A DNA stretch of 64,000 nt from NCBI RefSeq assembly GCF_000003195.3, contig NC_012877.2:18251972-18315971 (forward strand), in the 5' to 3' direction. Positions 11,960-23,600 of the stretch are shown here, piece by piece. The stretch is from Sorghum bicolor. Taxonomy: Eukaryota > Streptophyta > Magnoliopsida > Poales > Poaceae. A program made the translations under genes and the position numbers. Positions within the stretch are counted from its first letter, which is position 1. Every line of letters starts with the position of its first letter. The notes below the pieces were generated by a model that was not told the DNA's origin, did no database searches, and saw only the letters and a program-made list of their open reading frames with translations.

Positions 11960-13299
11960 GGCAGTCATCATCATTCTTGTGAAGTGTGTGATTCGTGTGG
12001 ATGAACAAAGGCTCACGCTGGAACAGTATGCTGAAGGAACTTTTTTTTTTTGGCGAGAAGTGCTAAATAGAACTTGGGCTCTTTATTTTTTTTATAATAT
12101 ATAGGATCATGAATTCATCAATTCTGTAACAGCTCAAATATTTCTAAAACGTGACATGGATCATACAACACGTCATCATTCTTGCATTCGTGAAAAGTTT
12201 GAGCATGCGTCGAAAGGTTTTGAATTTAATTTCAGATCTAAAACTCTATTTTTGGTATGTGCCTCTGAATGAACTTTGTATTTCATCACAAACATATGCA
12301 AAAATAGAGTTTGGGGGCTAAACATGATTTTTTTTTCATGAACTTTTGGAAAACGCTTTGGGGGCTAAACAGCTTAGCCGAAAGCTTTAGAATAGACTCT
12401 CAAGAAGAATTTTAATTTCAAAACCACAAATCCTATGTGCAAGATTTAAGCAAATTATGTCGCATTTGATTATTCTACTTGAAAAAAATTACTATGCTTA
12501 TAGTCTGGGCGTCCCCGGTGTACCGACGAGAACGAGGCATGTGGTATTTGAGAAACTCAATAGTGGAAATGACGGAGAACAGTCTAGAACACCATGAGGA
12601 GACCCGCTTGCGCTTGGAGAATGCTCATGGGCTATCCACGGAGTTATGTGACTGGAAGCATAATCTCTCAAGGACAAAGTTGAAGTATCAAAGGTTGAGC
12701 CCTCTTGGATCGGCTCTTGTGCGGCACCTTCTTCTGCGGCGAGTAACCCCCTCTATGGGTCGTTGAACGACCGCTGAAAGAGGTGTCCACTCTCGACTTT
12801 TTGTACGAACCCTCACCCTTGAGATCAACCTTGCAAATGAAAAAGAACAGACAAGTTAGAATTTAAGCAACAAAAGGACCAAAATGAAATATAAGAGCAA
12901 ATGGTCACAAAGGAATCAAACAAAGTGTATAAGTGTAAGCTACAACATGTATACATCATATACGAAGAAGGTATATACAGGACGTTGATGGCCATGTTGC
13001 CCATCGATGTTGGTAAAGTGGGTGAGCTGTCTGACCTACTGTGACAACACACATGAGCAAGGCGAGACCACCTGTTATTAGATATAATTAATTTGTAGAA
13101 TAGGAGTAACATGATAAAGTAATCATTTTGTTTTCACTACACATAGATTAGTGTGTGTCTTTATGTATGTTGTAATAATTAAATCATTAATTTAACAAGA
13201 CTTGTAATATATGTTTTCTCTGATTTTATGTCTATCATAGATTATAGGAAAGCGTGAGCTTCTCGATACCTTTGCATTCTTAAACTCATTTGTCACACC
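11960..13299. other. 3' flank of the DUF1218 gene and intergenic sequence
   Basis: Probable 3' UTR, then AT-rich sequence. A frame at 12479-12766 (95 codons, charged, possibly helical) has no recognisable family and no supporting splice context. The phrase gggggctaaaca occurs twice near 12312 and 12359. No mobile-element boundaries were identified before the CACTA terminus at 13300. Confidence 0.45.
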
Positions 13300-13512
13300 C
13301 ACTACTGGAAACTGAAATTTTCTTGTCGGTAATTTCCGCACCAACAGAAAAAATGCATATTATCCTGTTGGGTGTGCTGAACCGACAATAATATTGCACA
13401 CCGACAAGATAATTGTTCTTTTCCTGTCGTGACTTTATTTTCTGTCGGTGTTCGTAATAGACATAGGGAAATTTATTATTTTTCTGTCGGTAACTTATTT
13501 ATCCTGTCGGTG
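13300..13512 (+). mobile_element. CACTA (En/Spm-type) transposon terminus, fragment
   Basis: The block begins with the CACTACTGGAAA terminus characteristic of grass CACTA elements. Several copies of a subterminal motif of the form cTGTCGGT follow (near 13315, 13451, 13482 and 13504), with inverted relatives (ACCGACA near 13381 and 13398). Subterminal arrays like this are transposase-binding regions in CACTA elements. No opposite terminus and no transposase were found, so this is a truncated end or a small non-autonomous remnant cut by the sequence at 13513. Confidence 0.7.
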
Positions 13513-14335
13513 TGTAACATCCCGGATTTTTATGGAAACCAAAAATACGAGCTTTTTAAAATTTTTCCTGTAATCGTGTGAATCATATAGTTTTTAGGTC
13601 TAACTCGATCCTAACCCGTTAACAAATCGTGGCATACATGTAGATTTGCTTGTAGGTGAGTGCTCTTGTTCGCGAGTCATCTTAAGTTGGGTTTTGCTTA
13701 GGGTTTTAAGTTCCTTTTGGAGTGCACAAATCCATAGCAAAGTCTTTCTGAATCTCTGTTGAGCCTATCTCAAAGGCGAAGCGAATCCCTTCTCAACCTT
13801 TTCGTTGGAGTACGTCTCAAACTCCTTTTGATCCTTTTTGAACTCCTCCCGAAATTCCCTTCTCAAACCTTTTCTCTTGTTGATCTCATCGCAAATCTCT
13901 ACCGGTGAATCTATCTTGAATTCGTAGCAACTCCTTTCCAATCCTTCGTGATCTCTCTCACCTCCTTGGCACCTCTCATGAATCCCTTTAAATCTCTTCT
14001 TGAATCTCTCTTATATATTCCTCCGAATTCATTTCCGTATCTAATTGAATCTCCGTCAAATCACTTTGATTCCCTCTCTGTTTCAGTAAATCAAAAATGA
14101 GGAAAACCATTTGGCCCAATCGCCCCAGCTCCTTTCTCCCAGCCCAGCTCGTGCTGGCGCTCCCTCGGCCCAGCACCCTTGCGTGGCCCACCTCCCGCAT
14201 CCGGCCCAGCCTGCTCTCCACCCCTCCCTGACTCGGCCTGTTCGCACCCCCCCCTCCTCCACCGGGGCCTTGGCCCAAGCCACCCAGCGGCCCAGCTCCA
14301 AGCCGTGTGTGTTTCCGCTAGAAAAATGATGTAAT
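13513..14335 (+). repeat. Probable Ty3/gypsy LTR fragment
   Basis: It begins TGTAACATCCCGG, the typical start of Tekay-type grass LTRs, directly after the CACTA subterminal array. It contains a CT-rich segment and a GC-rich segment around 14110-14300, resembling the layout of the LTR at 27022. The right boundary is not clear and no matching partner LTR lies in the window. It is interpreted as a solo or truncated LTR inserted into the CACTA fragment. Confidence 0.45.
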
Positions 14336-14600
14336 AGGCTTGTTGACCAAGAGTTGTAAAGTAAATGTGTTGTAATTTTGTTTTTCTACAATGTATGACT
14401 ATGATAACAGCTGATATATGATAATGTGATGGCTCAATTTCTGAATTATCACATTATAATTCGAACCTGTGGATTTTCCCCTTTGTGGAAAAATCTAGGT
14501 CGTTTCACGGTGTTTCTCCAACACACAGAAATATTATATCAAAAAAGACTATGAGCCTAATTCTCCCGCATGCCCAAGCGTTCAGCGCCAAACCAAAAAC
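14336..14600. other. AT-rich spacer
   Basis: No gene, repeat boundary or regulatory motif recognised. Confidence 0.4.
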
Positions 14601-15020
14601 CAAATCTAAACCAGGGTTGGTTTCCAGCGACAAAAAAGAAAGAAAATACTAGAAAATAAAAAAAACCTAAACCTTATCTCCTCAGCCCCACACGGACGCA
14701 CACCACGTCCAACTCCAACACATGGACAGAACCAGTCCGCATGCCGCATGCCGCAACCTCCGCCTCCGCTACGCTCTGGGCACGCCGCCTCGCTCCGCCT
14801 CCACCACCAGCCCGCCCACCCTCACCCTCTCTGCTCCCTTCACCGCTCCCTCCACTTCATCGCACGCTAGTACTCATGGAGACAGCTCTTGAGGCCGTGG
14901 TTCCCTTCCCTAGCCTTGTCCCCCTGTCATCCTCTAGATCTAGCTCGAGGAGCACGTGAAGGAAGCCATGCCGGTGGCGAATCTGTGGAAATTCGATGAC
15001 AGGTGGTTTCTTTCCTCCTA
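14601..15020 (+). other. Possible first exon and 5' UTR of a truncated host gene
   Basis: The stretch looks like a grass gene start: an A-rich upstream segment, then C-rich, CT-rich leader sequence with no repeat homology seen in this window. An ATG at 14876 opens only a short frame. A second ATG near 14969 opens a short frame that runs into a possible donor (ACAG|GTGG near 15002). The text after it (15003-15300) resembles a first intron. No downstream exon was identified before the retrotransposons, and the product is not recognised. Confidence 0.3.
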
Positions 15021-16170
15021 TTTTTCATTCATGTACTGGATCGCAGGTCGAATTTGATTTCTTCCCCTTCCTACAGTTCCGATAGATTACAATCTGCTTC
15101 TCTTGGATCTAGGGTTGGTTTATTTGGGAGGGCAAATCACTTACCCTAGAGCTGCTCGAGAAAGAGAAGATTACTGGATAGTGCACATGGAAGATCGATA
15201 GGGCTACAGCTAAAGGGGAAGTCGATTCGGTCTTCATGCGACTTCTGAGTCTTTCTAGTGAGCAACCATATACATGGAACCAAAATCCTCTCTCTGACAA
15301 TTAATTAGCTATTTAGAAGACCTTAGCGTGGTTTCTAGAACATGATTCAGGTTGTATTTTATTTTGTGGACCTGTCATATCTCCTCTTAGTTATGATTTT
15401 CCATAGTTAATTCCTTCCTATCTACACTATACATTAGAGTATCAAATATATTTTTAGCATGGTACAGTACTTATTATAAGTCACCAATAGGATGAACCAT
15501 TCATACTCCACAACATGCCAAGTCCTTATTATAACTAGGAAAATAATTTTCAGACATCTCTTTCTCAGTTTTATGCCAGTAGAAATAGTATAGATATACC
15601 ACAGATCTAATTTTTTTTTAGATCTGAACAAAATTTAATTTTAGACTAGATCATGTGATTTACTATCAATGTATTACTTGAAATTGCTTGTAGGATTACT
15701 ATATAGCAGGTGGCTGTGAAGTCAGTTTCAGTACATAAACCATAGTGCTCTTTGCATGTGCACCTTCTCTTTTTCATCGTGAAGTATTATGAGCCTTGAA
15801 TTTCAGCAGATAGGGCATGTTTCTCTCTATAAAAATTGAAACTAACACATGACAATTTTTCCTTAGTTTACCTAGCCAGCTGATTAGCTCCCCCTTTTTT
15901 GCATTTTGACGACTATATATGACTATAATTTTGATGTGGTATTCAGAATAGCAACATGCAGTGCACCAGTGAGAAAGTGGCCTCATCTTGATTCTTGCAT
16001 AACTACTGGACTTAAATTGAATTAATTGAGTACTAATGGTAAGGTAGATATTTGCATTGGTTTAGTTCCCATGGACCAGGACTTAGTTGAAATCACTACA
16101 AATTTCTACAAATTTCTCCTCAAAATGGATTTTTAATCAATGCAATTATCATGCACTTATAATTACTTCC
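15021..16170. other. AT-rich, intron-like or intergenic sequence
   Basis: No coding region recognised. It lies between the possible gene start and the nested retrotransposons. Confidence 0.4.
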
Positions 16171-16239
16171 TGTTGAAAGGTCCTAATATGGCTAGAGGGG
16201 GGTGAATAGCCTATTTAAAAATTCTACAAACTCACTAGA
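16171..16239 (-). repeat. Minus-strand Sirevirus-type LTR, left part
   Basis: Read on the minus strand this is the end of an LTR related to that of element D. The phrase with ctattcacccccctct and a cttcaaca-type end corresponds to D's LTR end at about 18650-18690. Element D splits it at 16239; the continuation is at 26375. Confidence 0.7.
16235..16239. repeat. Target-site duplication of element D (ctaga)
   Basis: The five bases ctaga directly precede the TG of the 5' LTR at 16240 and recur at 26370-26374 directly after the CA of the 3' LTR. This proves the element boundaries and a single insertion event. Confidence 0.95.
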
Positions 16240-17100
16240 TGAAAGGTCCTTGTTTGGTTTTGGTAATTGAGTGACAACTTAGGTGGACTAATACTGTTTA
16301 TGTGAGATACACAGGAGATTAGTCCACAAGTGATTATATGATGATGGAGGAGCTCATTGCATATGAAACATGCACGGAGTCATGTGACCAAGGTGGAGAA
16401 GATCAAGATGAGGCTTGGCTCGATGGACCGGTTGCAAGAGTGAAGGGCAAGTCAGAGGCTTTGAAGCGAGGGACCGCGTGTGACGGTGAAGCTTGAGCAA
16501 GACTTGGCACCGATGGACCGAGGCAGCGGTGAAGAGCAAGTGAGGTCAAGATCGATGAACCAATACGGTCACGTGATGATATGAAGTGGATCATATCATT
16601 TGGTGATTGGTTGATGCATGTGTTGCATCAACATTGGAGGAGTTGGAATGGAAAGCGCAAGGCAAAGGTATAACCTAGGGCTTTTCCATTTCACCGGTCA
16701 TAGGTGTGTAGAGAAGTTTATGACCGGATTTAGGATAGATGGCCATACTATCAAGAGGGGCAAACTTGTTTGCATATCGGTCATCTAGTGCCACTTGAGC
16801 GATCTAACTTTGCATACGTGTTAGGATCGAGTGGCGTGGCAAGTTGAGAGGCTAACTCCTTTGGGAAAATGTTTGTGAAAATGCTAACACACTTGCACAT
16901 GGTGGTGTACACTTGGTGGCGTTGGCACATTTACAAAGGAGGTGGAGTTCCTAGGGTTGAGAGGAGTGTGGGTTCCTCGCTCCCTCCCACCGAGCTTGCA
17001 AGGCAGGATTCGGCGCTTTTGAGAAAATTAAGTGTATATTTTCTATTGCGCCGGTGGGAAATTTGGAGAAGTTGCGAGAGTGTTTCTCGCTGAGAAACAC

Positions 17101-17540
17101 TCACCGGACGCTGGTGTTGGCAGCACCGGACGCTGGTCCAGAGTGTCCGGTGTGGTGTCTTTGACTCAGTGAGCAGAGCGCACCGGACGTTGGCACCGGA
17201 CGCTGGGCGGTTACTGTTCGAGCGTCCGGTGGTGCCTGACGTCAGCGAGTGCGTGCGAGGAGTTTCTGACCGGTGAGCACCAGACGCTCAGGGTGTGTCC
17301 GGTGGCTTGCGTCCGGTGACCGTGCGAGTTTGCGGAGCTCTCTGCGCACGAGTCCGGTGAGCACCGGACGCGTCCGGTGTGACGCAGTAGAGCGTCCGGT
17401 GGTGCTGTGCAGGCGCGCGTGCGCAGTAGCCGTTGGCGGCAACGGTCGAGTTCAAACGGCTAGTGACACGTGGCTAACGCCTGAGCACCGGACGCTGAGG
17501 GTTGAGCGTCCGGTGGCTCCCTGTGAGCGTCCGGTGCCCA
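17101..17540. repeat. Palindromic CACCGGACGC/GCGTCCGGTG array in 5' LTR
   Basis: About 15 half-sites of CACCGGACG or its complement occur within 440 bases. Some are arranged head to head and so can form hairpins. Similar palindromic cis-motifs are established for maize Sirevirus LTRs. The 3' LTR has about 11 at 24830-25215. Confidence 0.85.
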
Positions 17541-17587
17541 CGTGTTTTGCCCAGTGAAGGGGCAACGGCTAGTTTAGCCCTTGGGGC

Positions 17588-17595
17588 TATGAATA
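17588..17595 (+). promoter_or_regulatory. Altered TATA box of the 5' LTR
   Basis: The site reads TATGAATA, whereas the same site in the 3' LTR (25267) is TATAAATA. It lies just downstream of the palindromic array, where LTR transcription should start. The substitution may weaken the element's own promoter. Confidence 0.6.
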
Positions 17596-18692
17596 GAAGT
17601 GGTGGCCGGCCTTGTCCAGTGCTGAGCACCCTTGGGACTTAGTGTCCATGCTTGGGGAGTGCTAGGAAAGCCTCTAACTCACTTGTGCTTGCAAGAGTGC
17701 AAATCAATAGCGAGTGAGTGATTCTAGTGCGTTGCATTGAGAGTTTGCATCGAGTGGCACTAGGTGTTCGTGTTGCAAGCCGGTGGTGCTTGTTACACTT
17801 GGAGGTTGCCACCTCCTAGACGGCTTGGTGGCTTGTGACTCCGTCGAAGCACGCAAGGAGATTGTGCGGTGCTCCGGAGAAGACATTGTGAGGGGTACGT
17901 TGCTCACCCCGTGGGGATCGCGAAGAGCAACTCTAGTTGAGCGAGATGTGAAGAGCGACAAGTGGTCCGGCCGGGTCAAGTGCTAGAGCTTGTGGTAAGC
18001 ACTCCACGTGGGAGAGTGTGACTTGCGGGTCACCACTAGCAAGAGGACCGGCAGCAACCTTGGAGCTTGTCTCAACGGGGACGTAGCTTGGTGGCAACCA
18101 AGTGAACCTCGGGAGAAAATCATCGTGTCAACTTTGTTCTTCCCATTGGTTTGCAAGTCCCTAACACAAGCTTGTTCTTACATTCATATACTTGTGCTTG
18201 TGTAGTTGCTCTTGTAATTAGTTAGCTTGTGTAGCTTGCTAGTTACCTTCTTGCTTGTGTAGCTAGAAGTAGTTCCCTTGCGTGACTAATTTGGTTTGTG
18301 TAACCTTGTTAGTCACATTGCTTAGTTTGTGTAGCTAAGTAAGCTGTGCTCTCTAATTTGGCATTAGTTGCCTTGTTATTAAGCTTGCTAGTGAGCTTAG
18401 GCTTTGTGCGCTTTGCCTCACTAGTTTGAGTAGGAGCTCCCCCGTTTGCAAAGTACTAGTTGCATAGGTTTGTGTGACCTTGCTCCTAGAATTGGTTAGG
18501 TGAGCTCTTGCTAAGGTAGCACCTTGTTTGCTTGTTTAGGATCTTTTCAAGGTGCTAGAGAACTTAGATAGAGGGGTGTAGTCTTGGCCAGACCGATAGT
18601 TTTAATTCCGCATTTGTTTCGGTTAGCCAGCGTAATAATTTTTAGAAAGGACTATTCACCCCCCCTCTAGTCTGCCATCTCGACCCTTCAAG

Positions 18693-18704
18693 TGGTATCA
18701 AAGC
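18693..18704 (+). promoter_or_regulatory. Primer-binding site of element D
   Basis: TGGTATCAAAGC lies two bases after the 5' LTR end and is complementary to the 3' end of plant initiator methionine tRNA, the usual primer of Ty1/copia elements. Confidence 0.85.
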
Positions 18705-18741
18705 TAGGTCTCTCATTTGTGGTCTTCACCGACCCTAGAGG

Positions 18742-20643
18742 ATGGCGTCTAGTGGGATAGATGATTGTGAGACACACATTTTTGATGGTACAAATTTTGC
18801 ACTTTGGAAAAATCACATGCTTGATCATTTTCATGCAAAGGGACCTAAATTTTGTTGGATTATCACTAATGGTCTCACACACAACTTGGACCATAAGAAT
18901 CTCACCAAAGCTCAAAAGGTTCTCTTTGAACTTGATTGTGAAGCTTATTGTTATCTAATGAAATCCTTGAGCTTTGAGTTGTTTGATAGGATAAACTCCA
19001 AAGGAACCGCATATGAAATGTGGGAGTCTATCAAACACACCTTCGGTGATTCCTCCACATGGGATGATGGCAAGTTCAAAAAGGAGGAACCAAAGGTGGA
19101 GATACATGAGGATGTTGAGCATGACCAAAACAAGGTGGTTGTGGAGGATTGCTCCACCTCATGGTCAAGTGAAGATGAAGATGATGGCTATGAGAGTGAT
19201 GCTTCTAAAAGCTCATCCACTTCATCACATTCCTCCATGTCTCACGGCGACGGCAAGGTATCTATTGGAGGTGTGATTGTTGATTGTGATGATCCAAATT
19301 TTGAGCTTGTATGTAGACTCACCAAAGCTTTAAGAAATGAGATGGCTAAAACAAGAAAATTGAAAAATGAAAACTCATTTCTAAAGAACACATGTGAACA
19401 ACAAAAGCATCTACTTTATGTTACTACTTGTACACATGAGGAGCTAAAATTGGTTCATGAGGAACTTTGTGTTGCTCATGACAACTTGGTAAAAGATCAT
19501 GCTTTTCTCACTAAGAAGCTTTCTAATGAAGAAATTAAAACTAGTGAGAGCTCTTCACTTGGGTCAAATGATCAATCACATAGTGTTACTAACCCTTGTG
19601 ATGTAGACATGAAGCATGTATCCACCTCTTGTGATGATTTATTATCTATACCATGTTCTTCACATGTAGATGCTTGTTCTACTTCTATGTCTTGTGAGAC
19701 TAACCTTTTGAAGGAGAACAATGAGCTTAATGAACAAGTGAAGAATTTGAGCAACAAGTTGGAGAGGTGTTACAACTCAAAAGTCACCTTTGAGCATATA
19801 TTGAAGACTCAAAGAATCTATGGTGACAAGTGTGGCCTTGGCTTCAAGAAGAAGATGACAAAGGGCAAAAGAAAGCAAGAGAGAGAAAAGCTCTCTCATT
19901 TCATGTGCTACCGGTGCCATGAAGTGGGACATCTTGCAAATGGTTGCCCAAACAAAGAGAAGCTCAAGAAGATAAAAGAAGAAGAGAGGCTAAAGCATGT
20001 CAAGTGCTTCAAGTGTCGCACTTGGGGTCATCTCACCTCAATGTGCCCAACCAAGCAATTGGTGAAGCAACAAGTAAAGCCTCAACCAAAGCCACAAGTT
20101 GAGCAAGAAAAAACACCCCAAACTCAAGTCAAGATCTACCATGATGGTGATGACTTGATTATGAAGAAGAAGAAGACAAGAAGGGGTGGAAGAGCAAGGC
20201 ATACAATGCAAATCCAAGATGCCAAGATGATGAGCAAGAATGAAGACAAGAAGAAAGCTTATGCTCACATCAAGTGCTTTGAGTGCAAGGATGATGGACA
20301 CTTTGCCTCGAGGTGTCCTACCAAGCTTGAGAAGAAGGCTCAAGCAACTCTCAAGAGGCAAGGCAATGAGAAGCAACATATGAGCAAGGAAGAAAAGGCT
20401 CATTCCAAAAGAAGTTGCTACTTATGCCGGGAAAGGGGACACATGGCTCATTCATGTCCCCTAGGTAATAGTTCTAAGCCTATTTCAATTGATAACCATA
20501 ATGTGCTTAGAAAGGATGGTAATGGTACCTCTATGGTTGCTATTGCAAAACATCCCGCTACTCATACTAAGGCATCGCCTAAGTATGTTGCACCTAACTT
20601 GAGAGGACCCAAACTAGTTTGGGTACCATCAAAAAGTGGATGA
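18742..20643 (+). CDS. Gag polyprotein of element D, four zinc knuckles
   Basis: An uninterrupted frame of 633 codons starts 51 bases after the LTR. Residues 1 to about 110 are a truncated copia-type gag core (UBN2/DUF4219-like). Acidic and Ser-rich sequence follows, then a long charged helical or coiled-coil region at about 190-350. Four zinc knuckles of the form C-x2-C-x4-H-x4-C begin at residues 389, 422, 512 and 559. Knuckle-bearing gag proteins bind retroelement RNA and build the cytoplasmic particle. The C-terminus ends in the segment that joins gag to pol in Sireviruses, but a TGA follows and no pol is present. The intact frame beside completely absent enzymes suggests selection or recent origin for gag alone. 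One AUG at 18742 is the natural start. Confidence 0.88.
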   Translation: MASSGIDDCETHIFDGTNFALWKNHMLDHFHAKGPKFCWIITNGLTHNLDHKNLTKAQKVLFELDCEAYCYLMKSLSFELFDRINSKGTAYEMWESIKHTFGDSSTWDDGKFKKEEPKVEIHEDVEHDQNKVVVEDCSTSWSSEDEDDGYESDASKSSSTSSHSSMSHGDGKVSIGGVIVDCDDPNFELVCRLTKALRNEMAKTRKLKNENSFLKNTCEQQKHLLYVTTCTHEELKLVHEELCVAHDNLVKDHAFLTKKLSNEEIKTSESSSLGSNDQSHSVTNPCDVDMKHVSTSCDDLLSIPCSSHVDACSTSMSCETNLLKENNELNEQVKNLSNKLERCYNSKVTFEHILKTQRIYGDKCGLGFKKKMTKGKRKQEREKLSHFMCYRCHEVGHLANGCPNKEKLKKIKEEERLKHVKCFKCRTWGHLTSMCPTKQLVKQQVKPQPKPQVEQEKTPQTQVKIYHDGDDLIMKKKKTRRGGRARHTMQIQDAKMMSKNEDKKKAYAHIKCFECKDDGHFASRCPTKLEKKAQATLKRQGNEKQHMSKEEKAHSKRSCYLCRERGHMAHSCPLGNSSKPISIDNHNVLRKDGNGTSMVAIAKHPATHTKASPKYVAPNLRGPKLVWVPSKSG

Positions 20644-23600
20644 ATGCATGTAGGTACCATCGGCATTGGAGACTTGATTCAATTGATCTTATATTATTCA
20701 TCATATGATTGAGTCAAGTATTGAAGCTTAGTGCTTATCTCATCCCAATGCCAAGACAAGATAGTGAAGTCCAAATGTGCTACAACATACAAGTGTCACA
20801 TTCAAGTTGTGGTGATTTATTGGATTATTTGATGGCTTGTAAATACATGAGTTGAAGCTTGCAAATTAGATGATCATAAGCTAACCAAGGTATATCTTTG
20901 TTGATCACATTCATTTGGGTGCATATGAGTTGATTGAATTGGATATATATATATGCAATGTTGCTTGCTATAAGTTGATTGAATGGATTAAATGATTAGT
21001 AATCAAGTTTGGATTGATTTGAGTTGGATAAGTTCATAAGATAACATTTAGTAAGTGGATTGAATGGATATATGTCTTGTGAAAGTATTCAATCAAGTTG
21101 ATTTCAAGTTTGATTCAATTTGAACAAGTATAGCTCAATTGCTTGAAATCTGTCCACTTTTGAAAAACTGAGCTAACAGTGATCAAGTCTGAGTTTGAGT
21201 GATCAAATCTATTTGAAATGTCTTGAAATTTGGTATGCATGCTGTACATTTATCATAGAAGATGCTGTAAAAATCTCATGAGAATTGGATGAGGGATACT
21301 TCCGGTTTGGAGTAGATCTTATCAGCTATAGTACAACAGTTTTCAGCATGTAGCAGTGGTGGAAGAATTGAAATCTGGTAGCAATCTAGAAGTCAAATGA
21401 AGCTTAAATTTTTACAGCTGCTAGATATCTTAGTAAAGCACATCTCCACCAAATTTCGTAGTATTTGGATCTGTACAATGTGAGATATGATTTATTGTTT
21501 GAAATGTACAGAATCTGCCAGAAAAGTGACAAATATTGGATTGATCTAGAGTCACTTAAATTGAAAGGTCCCCAAGTTGGAATTATGATTATAAGTGTTT
21601 GAGGTACCTAAGTTTGGTTTTGAATTGATCTAGAAGCATGACAAGTACTGAGTACAAGGCATTTGATTGTGGAATGTACTTGGTGTACACATTTAGTACT
21701 CAAATTGAAGATCAAGATCAAACTCAAGATGAAGATGAAGTTTAAGTTCTAGTGACTATTGGAGATTATTTAGAAAGAAAAAGAACTTAAACAAGTAGAA
21801 AGAAAAGGACTTAAAGAAGGGTTCACGGATATTCATCATATTAAGTCCATCACTTGAATCAATCAATCAAAGGCAATTCAGGTGAGTGTCAAGAATGGTT
21901 CTTTAGAGAGAGGTCACTTCTCCCTATGTGAGGGGCGTGCCGCCCGAGGAGTGGGTAAACCAAGTGTGGTGCTTGGAAGGCTAACATGGAAGTGGTGATC
22001 TAAAGGACATTTGAGATGCTTAGTTGAAGCAATCAAAAGGATTGATCAAGGAAGCAAGCAACACCCAAAAGAGAGCTAGTCGTGGTATTTCAAGTGGTAT
22101 TCTTATTAGTTCTCTCATGCAAGCAATGATCAAGAAAAGATGAAGCAAGTCAACCACAACAAGACAGTGCACTTGATCATAAGTGGTTATCAATTCATAT
22201 GGGTGAAGATTTGATCTATCAATTGGTATCTATGATTGGTCTTCACCAAGCTTATCAATTGGACTTCACATTGCTATTTGGAGCTAAATTGGAATCTTAT
22301 TGACTATCCTCAAATCCAAGATAGCAAAGGTATCATTGAAATGTGCATGATCATTTCATCCCTTACTAGTATGCGGTTAGTGCATATAGTACATGCTTAA
22401 TAGGATCATGCATGACAAATGAAAAGGTTTAAATTCATAACCTACCACTATTGCTTGATTGATTAGTTGATCTAGTGGTATGTATATGAGTTTATTCATG
22501 AGCTAGTGAACCCAAGTACTTGATCTATTTTGGATTGCTAACAAGTGACAAGTACAACATTGGTAAGATAACCCTTAATGTGAGGTGTGAAAAAGCTTGT
22601 TATTCGTTCAAACCGGACTTGGAAGCTTTAGCAAATCAACTTAGTTCGAGTCAACTATTAGAAGCTCATAGTGATTAGAGTACAAGAACAAGACAACAAT
22701 GCAAGTGGATATCTTGACTTAAATGTTTCCTCAATTGGTATCCTACAATTGGTACTCATGATAGCAAATGTTCAAGAAAGCAAATAAGTGGTTCCATACT
22801 AGAAGACCTTCAATTGGAAGTAGATTTCCATATGGTATTAGACAAGATCTTTCAAATGATATGACATTTATACATATGGTGTCTATCATACAAGAAGGTG
22901 GTTCCACAAGTGATCCTCAACTTTAAGTGATCATCAAGCAAAGAAAGTTCTCTCACCAACAAAATTGACAAGTGAATGACCCATGCTATGACATAGGGGG
23001 AGTGCCCCACCAAATGGTATCAAGGTCAAATATCCGAAGTGGTATCTCAAGAGCAATTCAAGTAATGTCATTCCAACACATATGGTGATGTCCATTAAAA
23101 ATGCAAGATTCAAGCCTCAACCATCTATCCCAGTGCAATCCTTTGTCACAATGAGATTCACACTTTTTCAATTGATATCAAGTGATTTGATTGGTATCAC
23201 ATACCTTTTATGGAAATTGATGACAAAGGGGGAGAAGTTGGAACAAAGATATGATCATGGGATAAGTTGGACAACAAAAGATATGTTTCAAGGGGGAGAG
23301 ATCAAAGATGGACAACAAAGATATGATCATGGGATAAGTTGGACAACAAAAGATATGTTTCAATGGGGAGAGATCAAAGATGGACATGGACAAGGGAGCA
23401 ACATTAAAGAGAAGATGATGGATCAAAATTCTTGGACAAAAGTAAAGCACACAAGTAGGGGGAGCAAGCTCATGAACCTTGTTTGCTTGCATTTGATTTG
23501 TGCATATTCATGTGCTTGCTTGCATTGCATAAGTTTTCAAATTCAATATGCAAGCTTGTGTGGTGTATGCTAGTTATAGAACTTGATTGATGATATGATA

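Larger units (their letters stand above)
16240..18690 (+). repeat. Element D 5' LTR
   Basis: A 2451-bp LTR from TG to CA. It is 55 bp longer than its partner, because two blocks of about 36 and 20 bp within the palindromic motif array are missing from the 3' LTR. The expected TATA position reads TATGAATA (17588). Confidence 0.95.

Noticed and set aside
12479..12766. 95-codon frame as a coiled-coil protein gene
   Set aside because: Short, in non-conserved AT-rich surroundings, no family recognised.
23244..23387. 72-bp duplication as an assembly error
   Set aside because: The two units differ at informative positions and the flanks are continuous, so a real duplication is more likely.
23082..23573. 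163-codon frame in element D as a pol remnant or accessory gene
   Set aside because: Openness is largely explained by the in-phase 72-bp duplication; no domain similarity and no good start context.
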